Assembly: GCF_001592305.1 (NCBI RefSeq)
Contig: NZ_BCWR01000027.1
Span: 1-39,998, forward strand
Length of the DNA: 39,998 bases
Direction of reading: 5' to 3'
Source: Hydrogenophaga taeniospiralis CCUG 15921
GTDB lineage: Bacteria > Pseudomonadota > Gammaproteobacteria > Burkholderiales > Burkholderiaceae_C
In this document: positions 1 through 7,715 of the stretch, piece by piece
Layout: every line of letters begins with the position of its first letter
How positions within the stretch are numbered: the first letter of the stretch is position 1
Translations under genes and position numbers: made by a program
Notes under the pieces: model-generated
The model's database searches: none
What the model was told of the DNA's origin: nothing
The model's input: the letters and a program-made list of their open reading frames with translations, nothing else

Positions 1-20
1 GGGGGGGGGGGGGGGGGGGG
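1..20. other. Homopolymer G run at window edge
   Basis: Twenty consecutive G residues open the window and stop abruptly at AT-rich coding DNA. A run like this at a contig edge is typical of no-signal base calling in two-colour sequencing, so it is probably not genomic. Confidence 0.8.
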
Positions 21-43
21 CTAATGAACAATCTCGACTTAAC

Positions 44-3000
44 TCACTTGGTTTTATTAGATGAAATGAGCGTTCCTCTATTGAGCTCTTCCGGACCAGG
101 TCTGAATCTGCTCAAAAACTCAAGGTTTTGCTTTATGGATGATTGATATGCTCTTACATTACCCTTTGGGGTGGTGTATTCAAGAGTCAGATTATCATCA
201 GTGCTCAGTGATATTTTCTGACCGGCCGCAATAGTAGACAACATACCATCAACCGCTTGCGGATCCAACAATCGGTTCCCAAGAATATTTTCTGACCGAC
301 CTCCATAGAAGCCGAGCAAACTTTTTAGAGTTTCCGTCTGATTCAACAGAGCAATACTTTCATGGGATGGCCTTTTTAGCGGATCGTTTGTCGCAACAAT
401 AATGCCCTGACCGCCAATGTAGTATAGCCATACATATTGAAATCTCGAGCGTACGGTAGCCAGGACGGTTACGATATCCATCTCCGAGATACGGTGCATC
501 TGCACCCACTGCTGGAAAACACCGTCATCTTTAAGACGCATCCTGGCCAGATCGTAAAATTCTGCATTATAAAGATTGGCCGCTCCTGCAAACCATATCG
601 ACGAAATCTCCATAGAAATAAGATCATATTTCTTTTCGTGTAGAAAAAGAAAGTTCCGTCCATCAGTAACAAATGATTTGGTACTGCTGCGCGTTCTTAC
701 GTTATCGTTTACATCATGAAAATATTTGTCGGCCATGGTAAAAATATCACTGCTCAACTCCACAATTTCCACTTTACCGAAGCCGGCATCTGAAATAGAA
801 CGCGCGCTTACACCTGTACCATATCCAATCACAAGCGCAGACTCTCTCTGCGTCTGGTGCAACAAAGGTGCCAGCGCAAATCCTACTTGAGCTGCCATTT
901 CACGCTCTTTACTATTATCACCCTGAAATTTACCATTCGTTAGCAAAGTAAGTGTTGGGTTATCTACATTTCCCAAAATGGAGACCGTGGTCAATCCACC
1001 ATCAATACTTTCAGAATGATCAATCACCTCGCCATAATGTTGACTTGAAAAATATACATTGGCTCCAGATGCCAGCTGGGTCATGTTAAAACCCGATGGC
1101 TGAATTAAATACGCAAATGCAGTTATCGCAATGGCAGGCAATGTATATTGCAGCGAAGTTCGTGGCAATAGATATACTGCAACAAACAGCGCACATGCCG
1201 CCACCAACCCCGCCGCCACCAGCAATGAGCTAAAAGCGCCCAATGCAGGCAACAGTATAAATCCACCGATGACTACGCCCAGGATATTGCCAAGAGTATT
1301 AACGGCAGAGCCAATACCAAATGTAACAGCCTGACTATTGGGATAACGTTTACCCACTATATCCATAGAAGCGGGGTACATAAATCCTATTGCATAAGCA
1401 ACCGGAAACATCATAATGAAACATACGATACCGCGAACAACTTCTCTCGATGCAAAAGATCTTGCGTAGGGATGATTTTCGAACGATAGAAAATAGCCCG
1501 GCAAACTATCCCATCCATAGTTCCCGAGAAGAATTGCAAGAGCCACCATTATTAAACCGCAAAAAACATAAGCAGCACTGTCAAGGGCGACTCTATTAAT
1601 CAACCATCTACATGTCATTGCACCACAACTAAGTCCAAGCAAGAAAGTAAATAGCATCAGAGAAAATGCATACGCACTGTTTCCGGCAACGACAGCCAAC
1701 AACTGTATATAAAATGTTTCCAGTGAAAGCGTTACAAATCCAGTCAAGAATAACAGTAGAAATATAGCATTATATTTAACAGGCAGCACAGATGACAAAT
1801 CAGTATTCCGCGATGTGACTTCCTGACTCACAGCATCAGTAATTGACGAATATTTTTTTTGCAGTTGCAAAGCAATGCCACCTGCGAGCAGATTTAGCGC
1901 CACTGCCGTAAGCAAGGTTTTTTGTATCCCTAGGACGGGCAGGATTAAATATCCAGTTAGAAGTGCGCCTGCAGCAGCTCCAAGCGTATTTGCGCCATAA
2001 AGCAAGCCCACTGAATCGCCCAGCCCCTTATTGCGCGTAACAGCTGCAACGAGCAAAGGTGTTGTCATTCCCATCGCAAGGGTAGGTATTAGCAAAACCA
2101 CACCACCCAGCATTACACGATAAAAACTCATGATACTTGCATCAGGACTGATATTGCCAGCCACTGACGCATAAGTTATGTGTATCAACGTAAAAAGCAG
2201 TGGTGAAATAAGGCAGTAAATGGCGATTAGCAACTCAATAACTGCGTATGTTTTGATTTTGAGACTAACGCGCTGCCCCAGCCAACCACCAACAACTGAG
2301 CCAAGCGCGATACCGGCCATATAAGTCGCCAGTACGGTGTAGGTGGCGATAGCCGCACTGCCAAAAATTAGTCCAAGTTTTTTAGCAAACAACACCTGAT
2401 AAACAAGCGCAGCAAAGCCCGAAAGAATAAAAAGAGCAAATACCTTGCGTTCATAGGTAACGACTTCTGCTACTTTTTCCATTCGCTCACTGACTACCGA
2501 TACGTTTTGTATTGGAAAACGAGGAAGAAGTGTCTTGATAGAGTAGGCAAATTTATAAGCACACAAAATCGGCAAAACCAAAAAAATAGCAAATGTATAA
2601 AAATAATTTTGCTCCGTTATGCTAGGCCAGCCAATCACAGCAAAGAGCATAACAAGCAAGGTAATTGTACAAAGTGCCAGAAGTGGCTTGTCCATCCTTT
2701 TTGTTTCTGAAAAATGCGCCACAAGATACATAGCAAATGCAAAAGGTACAGCTATCAATATATCTATCAGATAGTGTTCCCCAAATGCCAAAGTTGATAT
2801 TGCCGTGAGTATCATTAGCAATGCAGCAATGAATATATGCACCGGCTTCAAGCTAAGGCTACAAAGAAACACCATCATTCCCCATGCCATATGAAGAGAT
2901 GGAATACCATTGCGGGGCGCAAGAGCCAGTGTGGGCGCGAGTAGAGCTGGTATTTGATCTATTGCTGGTAGAGCATTCGGAAAATATTGCCCAAAAGTGT

Positions 3001-3736
3001 AAATGGGCCCAGAAACAGGCACAATAAGATAAAGCACATAACCGAAAGCAGCCACATACATAAATGCGTTAATCGCATTTACGTGGAATATATTTCTGCT
3101 GCGATGCTGCTCGAACCTGATCCAGAGCATGAACAAGGGCAACAATAGATATACAATGCGCAACATTGTGTCCAGCAGCGGCATTGATTGCACAAAGACT
3201 ACAAGAGCAGTGATCCAGCCTTTGCCAACCAAGATCAGATCCAAACGATAGGAAATAAGGTCATAGGTGTATGGCCTCAGTGCTGTTGTTAACGAAAGTG
3301 CCGCACCCGAAATAAGTACAAAACAGGGAATTAATGCGGCCTCGATGGCTAGCGAGCGAGCATGCAATCTACTTTGTGCATTCGGGGCAGTAGATGCATT
3401 AAATACCAACCTGATAAAACCAACGAGCCCAAGGCCTGTTAGCACCGACCCCATCACAGACCACCTATCTATTGATTTTTGGTGGTACAGCAAAAATACC
3501 GCCAAAAATAGACCGGCTATCGTAGTTTTTATCTTTTGCTCTTTTGAATCTGAAATACACAACAGTAAAAAAAACCAACCTCCGATCAACGATGCGGCCC
3601 AGAATGCATTCGACCTCTGTCCTACCATGGACTCATATACAAGCCCATGAATTGAAGGAGCGAGTTCTGCGAATGACAGAAGCTCAAGAATAAAAGCCAC
3701 AAAAAATAAAATATACAAAGATCTGGTCGTTGACAT
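44..3736 (-). CDS. Three-part membrane fusion: PAP2-type phosphatase, fused MFS/spermidine-synthase membrane domain, methyltransferase-like domain
   Basis: 1230 residues. Residues 1-350 are hydrophobic and carry PAP2/inositol-phosphotransferase (Aur1-like) signatures: RNGIPSLHMAW at 275-285 and GEHYLID at 319-325. From about residue 428 a second multi-pass region begins (YERKVFALFILSGFAALVYQ), typical of the membrane half of fused MFS/spermidine synthases. The cytosolic C-terminus (about 880-1230) has a nucleotide-binding VIGYGTG near 969 and the family's NLYNAEFYDLARMRL and QQWVQ motifs. The usual SEPSNPW motif is changed to MEISSIW and the classical DSTDP gate of true spermidine synthases is absent, so polyamine synthesis is doubtful. 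Substrates are unknown; a lipid-linked substrate is possible given the PAP2 part and the neighbouring polyprenyl-phosphate genes (inference). The gene is clearly AT-richer than the core, suggesting transfer. It has its own promoter-like region and no co-transcribed partner inside the window. Confidence 0.85.
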   Translation of the reverse strand: MSTTRSLYILFFVAFILELLSFAELAPSIHGLVYESMVGQRSNAFWAASLIGGWFFLLLCISDSKEQKIKTTIAGLFLAVFLLYHQKSIDRWSVMGSVLTGLGLVGFIRLVFNASTAPNAQSRLHARSLAIEAALIPCFVLISGAALSLTTALRPYTYDLISYRLDLILVGKGWITALVVFVQSMPLLDTMLRIVYLLLPLFMLWIRFEQHRSRNIFHVNAINAFMYVAAFGYVLYLIVPVSGPIYTFGQYFPNALPAIDQIPALLAPTLALAPRNGIPSLHMAWGMMVFLCSLSLKPVHIFIAALLMILTAISTLAFGEHYLIDILIAVPFAFAMYLVAHFSETKRMDKPLLALCTITLLVMLFAVIGWPSITEQNYFYTFAIFLVLPILCAYKFAYSIKTLLPRFPIQNVSVVSERMEKVAEVVTYERKVFALFILSGFAALVYQVLFAKKLGLIFGSAAIATYTVLATYMAGIALGSVVGGWLGQRVSLKIKTYAVIELLIAIYCLISPLLFTLIHITYASVAGNISPDASIMSFYRVMLGGVVLLIPTLAMGMTTPLLVAAVTRNKGLGDSVGLLYGANTLGAAAGALLTGYLILPVLGIQKTLLTAVALNLLAGGIALQLQKKYSSITDAVSQEVTSRNTDLSSVLPVKYNAIFLLLFLTGFVTLSLETFYIQLLAVVAGNSAYAFSLMLFTFLLGLSCGAMTCRWLINRVALDSAAYVFCGLIMVALAILLGNYGWDSLPGYFLSFENHPYARSFASREVVRGIVCFIMMFPVAYAIGFMYPASMDIVGKRYPNSQAVTFGIGSAVNTLGNILGVVIGGFILLPALGAFSSLLVAAGLVAACALFVAVYLLPRTSLQYTLPAIAITAFAYLIQPSGFNMTQLASGANVYFSSQHYGEVIDHSESIDGGLTTVSILGNVDNPTLTLLTNGKFQGDNSKEREMAAQVGFALAPLLHQTQRESALVIGYGTGVSARSISDAGFGKVEIVELSSDIFTMADKYFHDVNDNVRTRSSTKSFVTDGRNFLFLHEKKYDLISMEISSIWFAGAANLYNAEFYDLARMRLKDDGVFQQWVQMHRISEMDIVTVLATVRSRFQYVWLYYIGGQGIIVATNDPLKRPSHESIALLNQTETLKSLLGFYGGRSENILGNRLLDPQAVDGMLSTIAAGQKISLSTDDNLTLEYTTPKGNVRAYQSSIKQNLEFLSRFRPGPEELNRGTLISSNKTK

Positions 3737-3770
3737 AATGTTCCCAGCTGGATTCTATTTATGCAATTGC

Positions 3771-3800
3771 ATTATATTAACGTTACTTGCGCGATCTTTT
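3771..3800 (-). promoter_or_regulatory. Possible promoter of the PAP2/spermidine-synthase-like fusion gene
   Basis: On the minus strand a perfect TATAAT lies at 3776-3771, 35 bases before the ATG at 3736, in a strongly AT-rich stretch. I see no good -35 hexamer at 16-18 bases, so the call rests on the -10 box and the position. Confidence 0.4.
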
Positions 3801-3836
3801 CCATATTGGAATTTATCATGAAGTGGTAAATTCGTT

Positions 3837-4451
3837 TCAGCCATGCGATGAACGGGTGTGCCAAGTGGGTTTGTTGCACAAATCGGAAGCGAGGGTGAGA
3901 TGACCCCAGACGCTGCTATGCCATGATCCACTCACTAGGCGCTTGAAGTAATTGGTCTCCACCAAGCTTCTTCGATGGTACCTGCTCCACTTCTTCGAGG
4001 TGCCGCGTCCCAGTCCGTAGCAGACTTTGAGCGCCTCGTTGCGCGCCTGCGCTCCCTTTTGCGTGGCCTTCCACGGTTGTGCGTTCTTGCGCGGAGGAAT
4101 CACCGCCCGCGCCCCGCGTTGAACTATCGCCACATGACATGCCATGGTGCCGTTGACACCGGACCACCGTTTATCGCGTGGGATCTGGCTCAGCAACTCG
4201 GGCAGCAAGGCCGCGTCCAAACCCATGCTTTGGCGCATGGCCAAGCCGAACAGGCACTTGATGCTCAGAGAGAAGTGGATAGTTGCATCGGAGAAAAACC
4301 GGTGGCGCCCTCGCTTGCCACTGGTCGAGGCGTACCACCCCATATTTTCGTCCAGCCAGATCGTCAGCGACCCTCGGGATTTAAGCGCGGCGTTGTACGG
4401 TGCCCAGTTTGTGGTCTTGTGGCGGGCCTTGGCACCTTCGGGTTCAGTCAT
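3837..4451 (-). pseudogene. Degenerate IS5-family transposase with internal deletions
   Basis: The start is normal for IS5-family transposases (MTEP..., NWAPYNAALKSRGSLTIWLDE, then RHRFFSDATIHFSLSIKCLF). After LAMRQSMG it jumps straight to the region normally near the end (LPELLSQIP, CHVAIVQRGARAVIPPRKNA, YHRRSLVET). The central catalytic Asp region is therefore missing, and the end after SLVET is also shortened. The frame runs out through the terminal repeat at 3867-3884 and stops beyond it. Intact members are about 300 residues; this one has 204 with junk at the end. It cannot encode an active DDE transposase. Confidence 0.85.
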
Positions 4452-4497
4452 ACCCAGAGGCTACCAGCCCAGCGGGCCAGCTTTGTGCAACAAAGCC
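3867..4497 (-). mobile_element. IS5-family insertion sequence remnant
   Basis: The element is bounded by inverted repeats: GGGTTTGTTGCACAAATC at 3867-3884 and CTTTGTGCAACAAAGCC at 4481-4497, whose reverse complement is GGCTTTGTTGCACAAAG. About 630 bp remain, against roughly 1.0-1.2 kb for an intact relative, because of deletions in the transposase. It lies between the AT-rich fusion gene and the arabinose-type gene group. No clear target-site duplication can be read from the flanks. Confidence 0.8.
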
Positions 4498-4620
4498 ACA
4501 CTTTTGCGCTGCTGGCCTTGGTACATTCCGGGTAGATCCCGCCCCAGAGGCACTTCGCGTTCCAAGCCTCATCCATCGCAGGCTTACAAGCGGGCGGCTT
4601 AAGTTCGGTGGATTGGGCTA
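4498..4620. other. Non-coding stretch between two IS-type ends
   Basis: About 120 bases between the IS right repeat (4481-4497) and the end of the divergent-PAP2 gene. I see no credible gene here. The part nearest 4620 resembles the sub-terminal sequence inside the IS right end (ctaYcagccca, also just inside 4481), so at least part is likely a second IS fragment. Confidence 0.45.
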
Positions 4621-5070
4621 TCAGCCCAGGAGGCTGACTTTGTGCAACAAAGTCATCAACCACGCATTTACGGAAAATGCAGTCGCCACTCCAGTAACTA
4701 CACCAGCTGCAATTTCGATGCGAGTGTGCCCCATTCGCTCGCGCAAAGGAACATACCCCTCTTCCAGATGGACAGTGTGTTTGTTAAGCACTTCGGCCAG
4801 TTTGCCCACCTGTCGGCGCAAGCTGGAAGCGTCAAGCACAACGATGAATGCCAACGTAATGGCCACAGCAAATGCCGGATGATCCATCCCTTCACGCAGG
4901 GCAATCAGCGTCGCAGTGCTGCTGACAATAGCACTGTGATTGCTGGGAAACCCCCCGTACCCAATCATCTTGAATGCGAGTTGTTTCGCCCTAATACTGT
5001 TGATAACAAATTTGATGCCCCCGGCAATGAGCCAAGCGATGAAAGGGGTAAGAGCATATGACAAGTCCAT
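4621..5070 (-). CDS. Divergent PAP2-family membrane phosphatase (DUF212), C-terminus supplied by an IS end
   Basis: 149 residues, small and hydrophobic. It carries the divergent-PAP2 motifs GGFPSNHSA and GHTRIEIAAG with several membrane spans. The ATG lies 3 bases past the stop of the UbiA-family gene, so the two form an operon with close coupling. In the mycobacterial decaprenyl-phosphoryl-arabinose pathway, the product of the UbiA-family enzyme is 5-phosphorylated and a PAP2-type protein (Rv3807c) is the proposed phosphatase. The same role is inferred here from position; DUF212 is only a distant relative. The last residues (LLHKVSLLG) are encoded by the IS-type terminal repeat at 4636-4654 and DNA next to it, so the original end has been replaced. 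The conserved motifs lie before this point and the protein may remain functional. Confidence 0.8.
   Translation of the reverse strand: MDLSYALTPFIAWLIAGGIKFVINSIRAKQLAFKMIGYGGFPSNHSAIVSSTATLIALREGMDHPAFAVAITLAFIVVLDASSLRRQVGKLAEVLNKHTVHLEEGYVPLRERMGHTRIEIAAGVVTGVATAFSVNAWLMTLLHKVSLLG
4636..4654. repeat. Solo third copy of the IS5-type terminal repeat, inside a coding sequence
   Basis: GACTTTGTGCAACAAAGTC matches the repeat at 4481-4497 and has the same orientation and a similar inner flank, but no transposase is attached. It overlaps the last codons of the divergent-PAP2 gene. Confidence 0.75.
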
Positions 5071-5073
5071 ACA

Positions 5074-5955
5074 TTACCCAATAGGCCACAACACCCATAG
5101 ACATGCGCCGATCCAAGCGACAACTGTCAGCAGCAAGGGGGTATCTGCCAACAACGCATCCGTCGGCGATTCACCGCCGTCCATCTTGTCAACGACATAC
5201 CAGTAGCGAAATAGCCCGAACAGCACCACAGGCACCGTTACGACCAACTCTGGGCGTGCTGACATGACAAACATGCTATAGAACACCAGCGCCCCAGTTG
5301 CGGCCATTTCAGCATACCGATCAACCAGTGCAACTGTGTAATGCTGCAAGACATCTCTTCCTTCGCTACCACTACGTGCCAACTCCTGTCGGCGTTTGAC
5401 CGCTGCAAGATACAGAGCCAGACATAGAGTAGTTACAAACATCCACGACGACACGGGTACCATTAGCGCTTGCGCACCCGCATACACCCTCAACACAAAA
5501 CCAAATGCAATGATAAATATGTCCACTACGGGCTGATGCTTGAGCGCAAAGCTATAAGCCACGTTCAACAAAATGTAGACCAGAATGACCTGCACGACCG
5601 CGGGTTGGATGAACCAGCCCAAGATCAATATTGCATAGAGTACCGCCAACGCCATCAGCGCTGAATGCACTGAAACGATGCCAGCTGCAAGAGGACGCGA
5701 TTTTGACTTTTTGGGATGCCGGCGATCACGCTCAATATCCTTGATATCGTTAACGATGTACGTCGCGGATGAGGCCACGCAGAACAGCAGCATGGACAAA
5801 AAGGCCTGCCCAATAGCGTGTCGGTCAAGGAAAGCTCCCACAAACACAAGCGGAGCGAGGACAAACCCGTTCTTGATCCACTGTTGAGGTCTTATGAGCT
5901 TTATGAGTCCGCGAACCTGAGTCAAGTGCGAACGAGGAAGGGAGTTATCATGCAT
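5074..5955 (-). CDS. UbiA-family prenyltransferase, probable polyprenyl-phosphate 5-phosphoribosyltransferase (DPPR synthase-like)
   Basis: 293 residues from ATG 5955. The reading frame is open upstream to 6090, but that part is antisense to the GtrA gene and has no membrane character, so the later ATG is preferred; a TTG at 5925 is also possible. The protein is multi-pass, with IRPQQWIKN near residue 21 and the Asp-rich metal site NDIKDIERD at 69-77 followed by HPKKSKSRPLAAG. This is the pattern of Rv3806c-type enzymes, which move phosphoribose from PRPP to a polyprenyl phosphate, rather than of quinone-pathway UbiA. The downstream gene encodes a PAP2-type phosphatase, and the divergent genes encode GtrA, DprE1 and DprE2, which together give the other steps to polyprenyl-phosphoryl-arabinose. 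Other UbiA-family substrates cannot be excluded from sequence alone. Confidence 0.85.
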   Translation of the reverse strand: MHDNSLPRSHLTQVRGLIKLIRPQQWIKNGFVLAPLVFVGAFLDRHAIGQAFLSMLLFCVASSATYIVNDIKDIERDRRHPKKSKSRPLAAGIVSVHSALMALAVLYAILILGWFIQPAVVQVILVYILLNVAYSFALKHQPVVDIFIIAFGFVLRVYAGAQALMVPVSSWMFVTTLCLALYLAAVKRRQELARSGSEGRDVLQHYTVALVDRYAEMAATGALVFYSMFVMSARPELVVTVPVVLFGLFRYWYVVDKMDGGESPTDALLADTPLLLTVVAWIGACLWVLWPIG

Positions 5956-5997
5956 GTTGTTTGGAAAACGAGGCGAATCCGAGATTCTGCACGATGA
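5950..5997 (+). CDS. Possible 15-codon leader peptide ahead of the GtrA gene
   Basis: A strong Shine-Dalgarno-like stretch (GAGGAAGGGAG, 5934-5944) is followed after 5 bases by ATG 5950. The short frame MHVVWKTRRIRDSAR ends at TGA 5995-5997, which overlaps the GtrA ATG at 5994 (ATGA). The GtrA ATG itself has no good ribosome binding site, so translation could be coupled through this leader. The stretch also overlaps the start of the divergent gene, so chance is possible. Confidence 0.25.
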   Translation: MHVVWKTRRIRDSAR

Positions 5998-6395
5998 AGA
6001 TGGCGCTACTCTATGCAATGTTGGCCGCGGTAGCGACCGTCGCCAACATTGGCGCACAGGATTTGTGCATACGGCTCTACAGCGGGCCATTCTCGATACC
6101 GGTTTCCGTATTTCTGGGGACCGCTGTAGGCCTGAGTGTCAAATATTTTCTCGATAAGCGCTACATTTTTCACTTTCAGGCAAGGGACGTGGCTCACGAC
6201 GGCAGGACTTTTGGTCTCTACACCTTGATGGGGCTGTTGACAACCGTCGTGTTCTGGGGGTTCGAATTCTGCTTTGATGCCATTTTCCAGTCACACGGAA
6301 TGCGGTACCTGGGAGGAGTCATAGGACTGACCATCGGCTACACCGCCAAGTACCATCTCGACAAACGGTTCGTATTCAAGGCACATAGCTCATGA
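5994..6395 (+). CDS. GtrA-family small membrane protein
   Basis: 133 residues from ATG 5994; a TTG at 5961 in the same frame would add 11. Four hydrophobic spans with GtrA/DPMS-type features are visible: VKYFLDKRYIFHF after span two and the repeat-like TAKYHLDKRFVFKAHS at the end. GtrA proteins are linked with movement of polyprenyl-phosphate sugars across the inner membrane or with scaffolding of such enzymes; the mycobacterial Rv3789 beside dprE1 is the closest functional parallel. The stop overlaps the next ATG by 4 bases, so it is translated with dprE1. The likely role is to handle polyprenyl-phosphoryl-arabinose for use on the periplasmic side. Confidence 0.85.
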   Translation: MKMALLYAMLAAVATVANIGAQDLCIRLYSGPFSIPVSVFLGTAVGLSVKYFLDKRYIFHFQARDVAHDGRTFGLYTLMGLLTTVVFWGFEFCFDAIFQSHGMRYLGGVIGLTIGYTAKYHLDKRFVFKAHSS

Positions 6396-7696
6396 ACGTC
6401 CAACAGGTCCATTCCTGGGGACGCCTGACGACAGCCCCACACCATGTGGTCCAACTGCTGGACCCTGCGACCGTGGCTTCTGCGTTGCAGGCACACCTAC
6501 CTGGTATAGCTTATGGTAGTGGTCGCAGCTATGGCGATGTGTGTCTCAACCCCGGCGGCATACAGTGGCACACCGCAGGACTGGATCACATGTCCAGCTG
6601 GAACGCGGAAACCGGCGTGCTGTGTTGTGAGTCTGGGGTTCAGCTTCGTGACATTCACCATCTGCTGGTTCCTCAAGGCTGGATGCTGCCAGTCACGCCT
6701 GGCACCCAGCTCATCACGGTGGGGGGAGCGATCGCCAACGATGTGCACGGGAAGAACCACCACGTCATGGGCACCTTCGGTGACCACGTCAGGCGTCTCT
6801 GGCTGGCTCGTACAGATGGCGTTGTGGTTGAATGCGGGCCCCACGAGCACCCCGACTGGTTTGCAGCAACCGTAGGCGGGCTGGGCCTGACGGGCGTCAT
6901 CCTGCGAGCGGAGATCCAACTGCGCCGCATCTCCAGCCCCTGGCTGGATGTTGAAACCATACCGTATAGCAGTCTGAGCGAGTTCTTTTCTTTGGCAGAT
7001 GGTAGCGAGGCCGACTGGGAGCAAACGGTTTCGTGGATCGATTGCCTCGCGGGTGCGGCCGGGCGGGGCATCTTTCTGCGAGCCAATCCTTCTGGCGCCA
7101 AAGAAGGGCCAAACCCGAAAGGTGGTGGGTGGCGGGTACCGTTCACCCCCCCTGTGTCGCTGATCAACCAGTTGTCTCTGCGGCCATTCAACTGGTCCTA
7201 CTACCAGCTCAAACGCCTGGGAGCCAGACGCACAGTCGAGCACTACGAGCCGTTCTCCTATCCACTGGACAATCTGCTGGAATGGAATCGCATGTACGGC
7301 CCCAAGGGGTTTTATCAATACCAAAGTGTGGTCCCGCGTTCAGCAGGACCCGATGCGACTGAAGCCATGCTGCGTGAAATTGCCCTCAGTGGCGAGGGCT
7401 CGTTTTTGGCTGTACTCAAGACGTTTGGCAACAAGCCGGCCCCCGGTATGCTCAGCTTTCCAAGGGCGGGGGTGACACTGGCATTGGACTTTCCCAACCG
7501 TGGTGAACGCACCTTGCGTTTGTTCGAGCGGCTTGATGCAATCGTCAAGGACGCTGGTGGAACACTGTACGCGGCCAAAGATGCTCGTATGTCACCGGCG
7601 CTTTTCGAGGCCGGCTATCCTCGCTTACCTCAGTTCCTTCCATTTCGGGATCCCGGAATAACCTCATCCATGTCGCGCCGGCTGTTCGGAAGCTGA
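6392..7696 (+). CDS. dprE1: DprE1-like FAD-dependent decaprenyl-phosphoryl-ribose 2'-oxidase
   Basis: 434 residues, close to the usual length. The FAD-binding half has GSGRSYGD at 42-49 and the hallmark stretch from PGTQLITVGGAIANDVHG (103-120) into KNHH and GTFGDHV, matching the IA.D.HGKNHH signature of DprE1. The C-terminal half keeps LKTFG and the active-site lysine in AAKDAR (K396). The position of the mycobacterial Cys387, attacked by benzothiazinones (NICVDFP), appears here as TLALDFP, with Ala at 364. The enzyme oxidises the C2 hydroxyl of polyprenyl-phosphoryl-ribose; DprE2 then reduces the keto product to the arabinose form. It overlaps gtrA by 4 bases and is followed after 19 bases by the dprE2-like gene. 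Other sugar oxidases in this family exist, but the whole neighbourhood supports this call. Confidence 0.88.
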   Translation: MNVQQVHSWGRLTTAPHHVVQLLDPATVASALQAHLPGIAYGSGRSYGDVCLNPGGIQWHTAGLDHMSSWNAETGVLCCESGVQLRDIHHLLVPQGWMLPVTPGTQLITVGGAIANDVHGKNHHVMGTFGDHVRRLWLARTDGVVVECGPHEHPDWFAATVGGLGLTGVILRAEIQLRRISSPWLDVETIPYSSLSEFFSLADGSEADWEQTVSWIDCLAGAAGRGIFLRANPSGAKEGPNPKGGGWRVPFTPPVSLINQLSLRPFNWSYYQLKRLGARRTVEHYEPFSYPLDNLLEWNRMYGPKGFYQYQSVVPRSAGPDATEAMLREIALSGEGSFLAVLKTFGNKPAPGMLSFPRAGVTLALDFPNRGERTLRLFERLDAIVKDAGGTLYAAKDARMSPALFEAGYPRLPQFLPFRDPGITSSMSRRLFGS

Positions 7697-7715
7697 GCCA
7701 AGGAACCCAGCATCC

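Noticed and set aside
1..20. Poly-G tract as a biological element (G-quadruplex or phase-variable tract)
   Set aside because: It is exactly at the window edge, uniform and in sharp contrast to the AT-rich DNA next to it, so a base-calling artefact is more likely.
44..3736. Calling the fusion protein a genuine spermidine synthase
   Set aside because: The aminopropyltransferase gate DSTDP is missing and even the MFS-fused family motif is altered, so only fold similarity is claimed.
3867..4497. Active insertion sequence
   Set aside because: The catalytic centre of the transposase is deleted and the left end is shortened.
5956..6090. 45-residue N-terminal extension of the UbiA-type protein
   Set aside because: It is antisense to the gtrA coding region and has no hydrophobic character. 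Family members start near the ATG at 5955.
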